From: Pseudomonas sp. 102515
GTDB lineage: Bacteria; Pseudomonadota; Gammaproteobacteria; Pseudomonadales; Pseudomonadaceae
Length of the DNA stretch: 64,000 bases
NCBI RefSeq assembly: GCF_031085165.1
Contig: NZ_JAVHTY010000007.1
Span: forward strand, 27,790-91,789
Direction: 5' to 3'
Position numbers and translations under genes: made by a program. Shown one piece after another: positions 61,974 to 64,000 of this stretch; the first letter of the stretch is position 1, and every line of letters starts with the position of its first letter. The notes under the pieces are model-generated. The model was not told the origin of the DNA, did no database searches, and saw only the letters and a list, made by a program, of their open reading frames with translations.

Positions 61974-63833
61974 TCAGCGATAGCCTCTGGCCTGCAGATC
62001 GAACAGCTGGGCATAGCGGCCACCGCTGGCCAGCAACTGCTGGTGATCGCCACGCTCGCGGATCTCGCCGCCTTCCAGCACCAGGATCTGATCGGCGTTG
62101 CGCACGCTGGAGAAACGGTGCGAGATCAACAGGGTCATGCGTTGCTGCGCTTGGGCCCGAAAGCGCTCGAAGATCACCGCCTCGGCCGCGGCGTCCAGGG
62201 CGGCGGTGGGTTCGTCCAGCACCAGGATGTCGGCGTCTTCGCGCATGTAGGCGCGCGACAGGGCGATCTTTTGCCACTGCCCGCCGGACAGCTCCTGACC
62301 GCCCAGGAACCAGCGGCCCAACTGGGTCTCGTAGCCCTCACGCAGACCGGCGATGACCTCGTCGGCCAGGCCCTGCTCGGCCGCCTTGCGCCAGCGTGCC
62401 TCGTCGTTGAAGGCCGTGGTGTCGCCGACCCCCAGGTTTTCGCCAGCGGTGAGCTGGTAGCGGATGAAGTCCTGGAAGATGACGCCGATGCGCCTGTGCA
62501 GCGCGGCCGGCTGCCACTCCTGCAGATCGCTGCCATCGAGCAGGATGCGGCCCTGCGTCGGGCTGTGCAGGCGGGTCAGCAGCTTGATCAGGGTGGTCTT
62601 GCCCGAACCGTTGGCCCCCACCAGGGCCAGGCTCTGGCCCGGCGCCAGGTGAAAGCTGATGTCCTTGAGCGTCGGCGCGGTCGCGCCCGGATAGGTGAAG
62701 CCGACTCTTTCGAATCTCAGGCCATCGCCGGGCTGGCTGCCAACGGTGAGGCTGCCGCCCTCGGCGCTGGTCGGCTGGCCCAGGTAGTCGTAGAGATTGC
62801 TCAGGTAGAGGCTGTCCTCGTAGAGCCCGCCCAGGGCCGTCAGGCTGGCGCTGACCGCCGCCTGGCCCTGGCGGAACAGGGTGAGGTAGAGGGTCATCTG
62901 GCCCAGGCTCAGGCGCCCGCGCACGGTATCGAGCACCACCCAGGCATAGGCGGCATAGAAGGCGAGGGTGCCCAGCAGGCCGAAGACGAAACCCCAGCCG
63001 TCTCGTCTCAGGGTCAGCCGCCGGTCCTCGGCATAGAGCTTGGTGAAGGTGGTGCGATAGCGCTCCAGCAGCAGCGGCGCCAGGCCGAACAGCTTGACCT
63101 CTTTGATGTAGGCCTCGTGGGAAAGCAGCGTCTCCAGGTAGGTCTGGCGGCGAGTCTCGGGCGCACGCCGGCTGAAGAGGCGAAAGGCATCGCCGGAAAA
63201 CCGCGCCTCGGCCAGGAACACCGGCAGGGCGCCCACCACCAGCAGCAGCAGCGCCCAAGGCGAGAAATGCACCAGCAGCACGGCGAAGCTGACCAGGGAG
63301 ATGAGGTTCTGCAACAGGGTCAGTGACTTGGTCACCAGCGCCAGGGGCCGGATGGAGGCCTCGCGCCGGGCCCGCACCAGCTTGTCGTAGAAATCCGCGT
63401 CTTCGAACTGCGCCAGCGACAGCGTCTGGGCCTTTTCCAGGATCAGCAGATTCACGGTCTGCCCCAGGCGTACCCGCAGCAGCGATTGCTGTACCGACAG
63501 CAGGCGCTGGGTGCCCGCCAGGGCTGCCAGTACCCCAGCTTCGGCCAGCACGAACTGCAACACCGGCCACAGCGGTGCCTGGCCCTGCTCGGCATGCAGT
63601 CGCATGGCCGCCACCACGGCATCGACGATGCGCTGTCCCAGCCAGGCGGCCAGGGCCGGCAGCAGGCCGGCGACCAGGGTCGCCAGGACCAGGCCGATCA
63701 TCAGCGCGGGAGAGGTACTCCAGACCAGGCCGGCAGCGCGGCGCATCTGCTGTTGCACGATAGCGAAGGAGGTCGAGAGGGCCATGGCGGATCTTCGGCG
63801 AGGGTCAGCATTAGTCGAGGCGATGGTCGCCAT
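61974..63833 (-). CDS. ABC exporter, fused membrane and ATPase domains
   Basis: A 619-residue half-transporter. Membrane helices span about 20-330 (SPALMIGLVLATLVAGLLPA, WALLLLVVGALPVFLAEARF, WGFVFGLLGTLAFYAAYAWV). The ATPase follows, with Walker A GANGSGKT at 406-413, signature LSGGQWQ, Walker B ILVLDEPTAALD and the H-loop SHRFSS. It is expected to dimerise and export a lipid, peptide or drug. ATG 63833 is used; another in-frame ATG at 63785 may be the true start. Followed by the two small acidic genes. Substrate unknown. Confidence 0.88.
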   Translation of the reverse strand: MATIASTNADPRRRSAMALSTSFAIVQQQMRRAAGLVWSTSPALMIGLVLATLVAGLLPALAAWLGQRIVDAVVAAMRLHAEQGQAPLWPVLQFVLAEAGVLAALAGTQRLLSVQQSLLRVRLGQTVNLLILEKAQTLSLAQFEDADFYDKLVRARREASIRPLALVTKSLTLLQNLISLVSFAVLLVHFSPWALLLLVVGALPVFLAEARFSGDAFRLFSRRAPETRRQTYLETLLSHEAYIKEVKLFGLAPLLLERYRTTFTKLYAEDRRLTLRRDGWGFVFGLLGTLAFYAAYAWVVLDTVRGRLSLGQMTLYLTLFRQGQAAVSASLTALGGLYEDSLYLSNLYDYLGQPTSAEGGSLTVGSQPGDGLRFERVGFTYPGATAPTLKDISFHLAPGQSLALVGANGSGKTTLIKLLTRLHSPTQGRILLDGSDLQEWQPAALHRRIGVIFQDFIRYQLTAGENLGVGDTTAFNDEARWRKAAEQGLADEVIAGLREGYETQLGRWFLGGQELSGGQWQKIALSRAYMREDADILVLDEPTAALDAAAEAVIFERFRAQAQQRMTLLISHRFSSVRNADQILVLEGGEIRERGDHQQLLASGGRYAQLFDLQARGYR

Positions 63834-64000
63834 GTTCCCCAGGCTATGGCAAAAGGCTTACACGCCCTGGTGTCACCTGGCCATGTTGTCACTCGCGGGA
63901 GCTGCGTAATCTACACCCATCAGCCGCGCAGGATGCGCAGCCCTGAGGTCACGGATGAAGACCAGGCCAGGATGGCGCCTGACAGGATGTTGGGATGGTC

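Noticed and set aside
1..64000. CRISPR arrays, tRNA/rRNA genes, insertion sequences, prophage
   Set aside because: I found no regularly spaced direct repeats, no cloverleaf-like sequence with tRNA conserved boxes, no transposase or integrase frames, and no phage structural genes.

Overview
The window is a 64 kb piece of a GC-rich gammaproteobacterial chromosome. CioAB with a DUF2474 subunit, NdpA, FolA, a BetT-type choline carrier, SbcCD, the DUF3482/DUF2868 pair and REP-like repeats together point to Pseudomonas in the broad sense. A plant- or soil-associated species such as the P. oryzihabitans group is my guess, not a demonstrated identity. I saw no tRNA, rRNA, insertion sequence, prophage or CRISPR array.

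Layout. 1-6.6 kb: the tail of an MFS carrier, a DUF1445 hydro-lyase, a QEGLA-motif metallopeptidase, an extra FtsH-like protease, a sirtuin broken by one missing base, and small unknown genes. 6.6-11.3 kb: a signalling patch with an HDOD protein and two diguanylate cyclases. 11.3-21 kb: an AbrB-type membrane protein, a BetT choline/betaine carrier, a lone receiver protein, a GH15 glucoamylase-like enzyme overlapping an SDR dehydrogenase, a chemoreceptor and an MFS exporter. 21.3-24 kb: the cyanide-insensitive oxidase operon cioA-cioB-DUF2474, followed by a gene-free stretch of dispersed repeats. 24.4-31.4 kb: an alpha/beta hydrolase, the DUF3482-DUF2868 GTPase/membrane pair, folA, unknown proteins and ndpA.

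31.5-46.8 kb is the most interesting region. On the minus strand lie a betaine-type ABC importer (ATPase, frameshifted permease, binding protein), an FAD amine oxidase, a DapA-family lyase, an aldehyde dehydrogenase, a LysP-like permease and a GntR regulator that appears to carry two winged helices. Divergent from these, on the plus strand, are a LysR regulator, an MmgE/PrpD enzyme, a Rieske oxygenase of the betaine-demethylase type and an AraC/GATase1 regulator. Together they look like an uptake and catabolic locus for an N-methylated amino acid (betaine) whose substrate I cannot name.

46.9-64 kb: small charged proteins, a divergent LysR/EamA pair, an MFS carrier, sbcD and sbcC separated by an SRPBCC-alcohol dehydrogenase pair, a hybrid histidine kinase whose receiver lacks its phospho-acceptor aspartate, a periplasmic trehalase, two tiny coupled acidic proteins and an ABC exporter.

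Two conserved genes (the sirtuin and the ABC permease) each need exactly one extra base to read through. They are either genuine inactivations or assembly errors, and raw reads would decide. Osmolyte handling (BetT, the ABC importer, trehalase) and signalling (c-di-GMP, chemotaxis, kinase) recur through the window.
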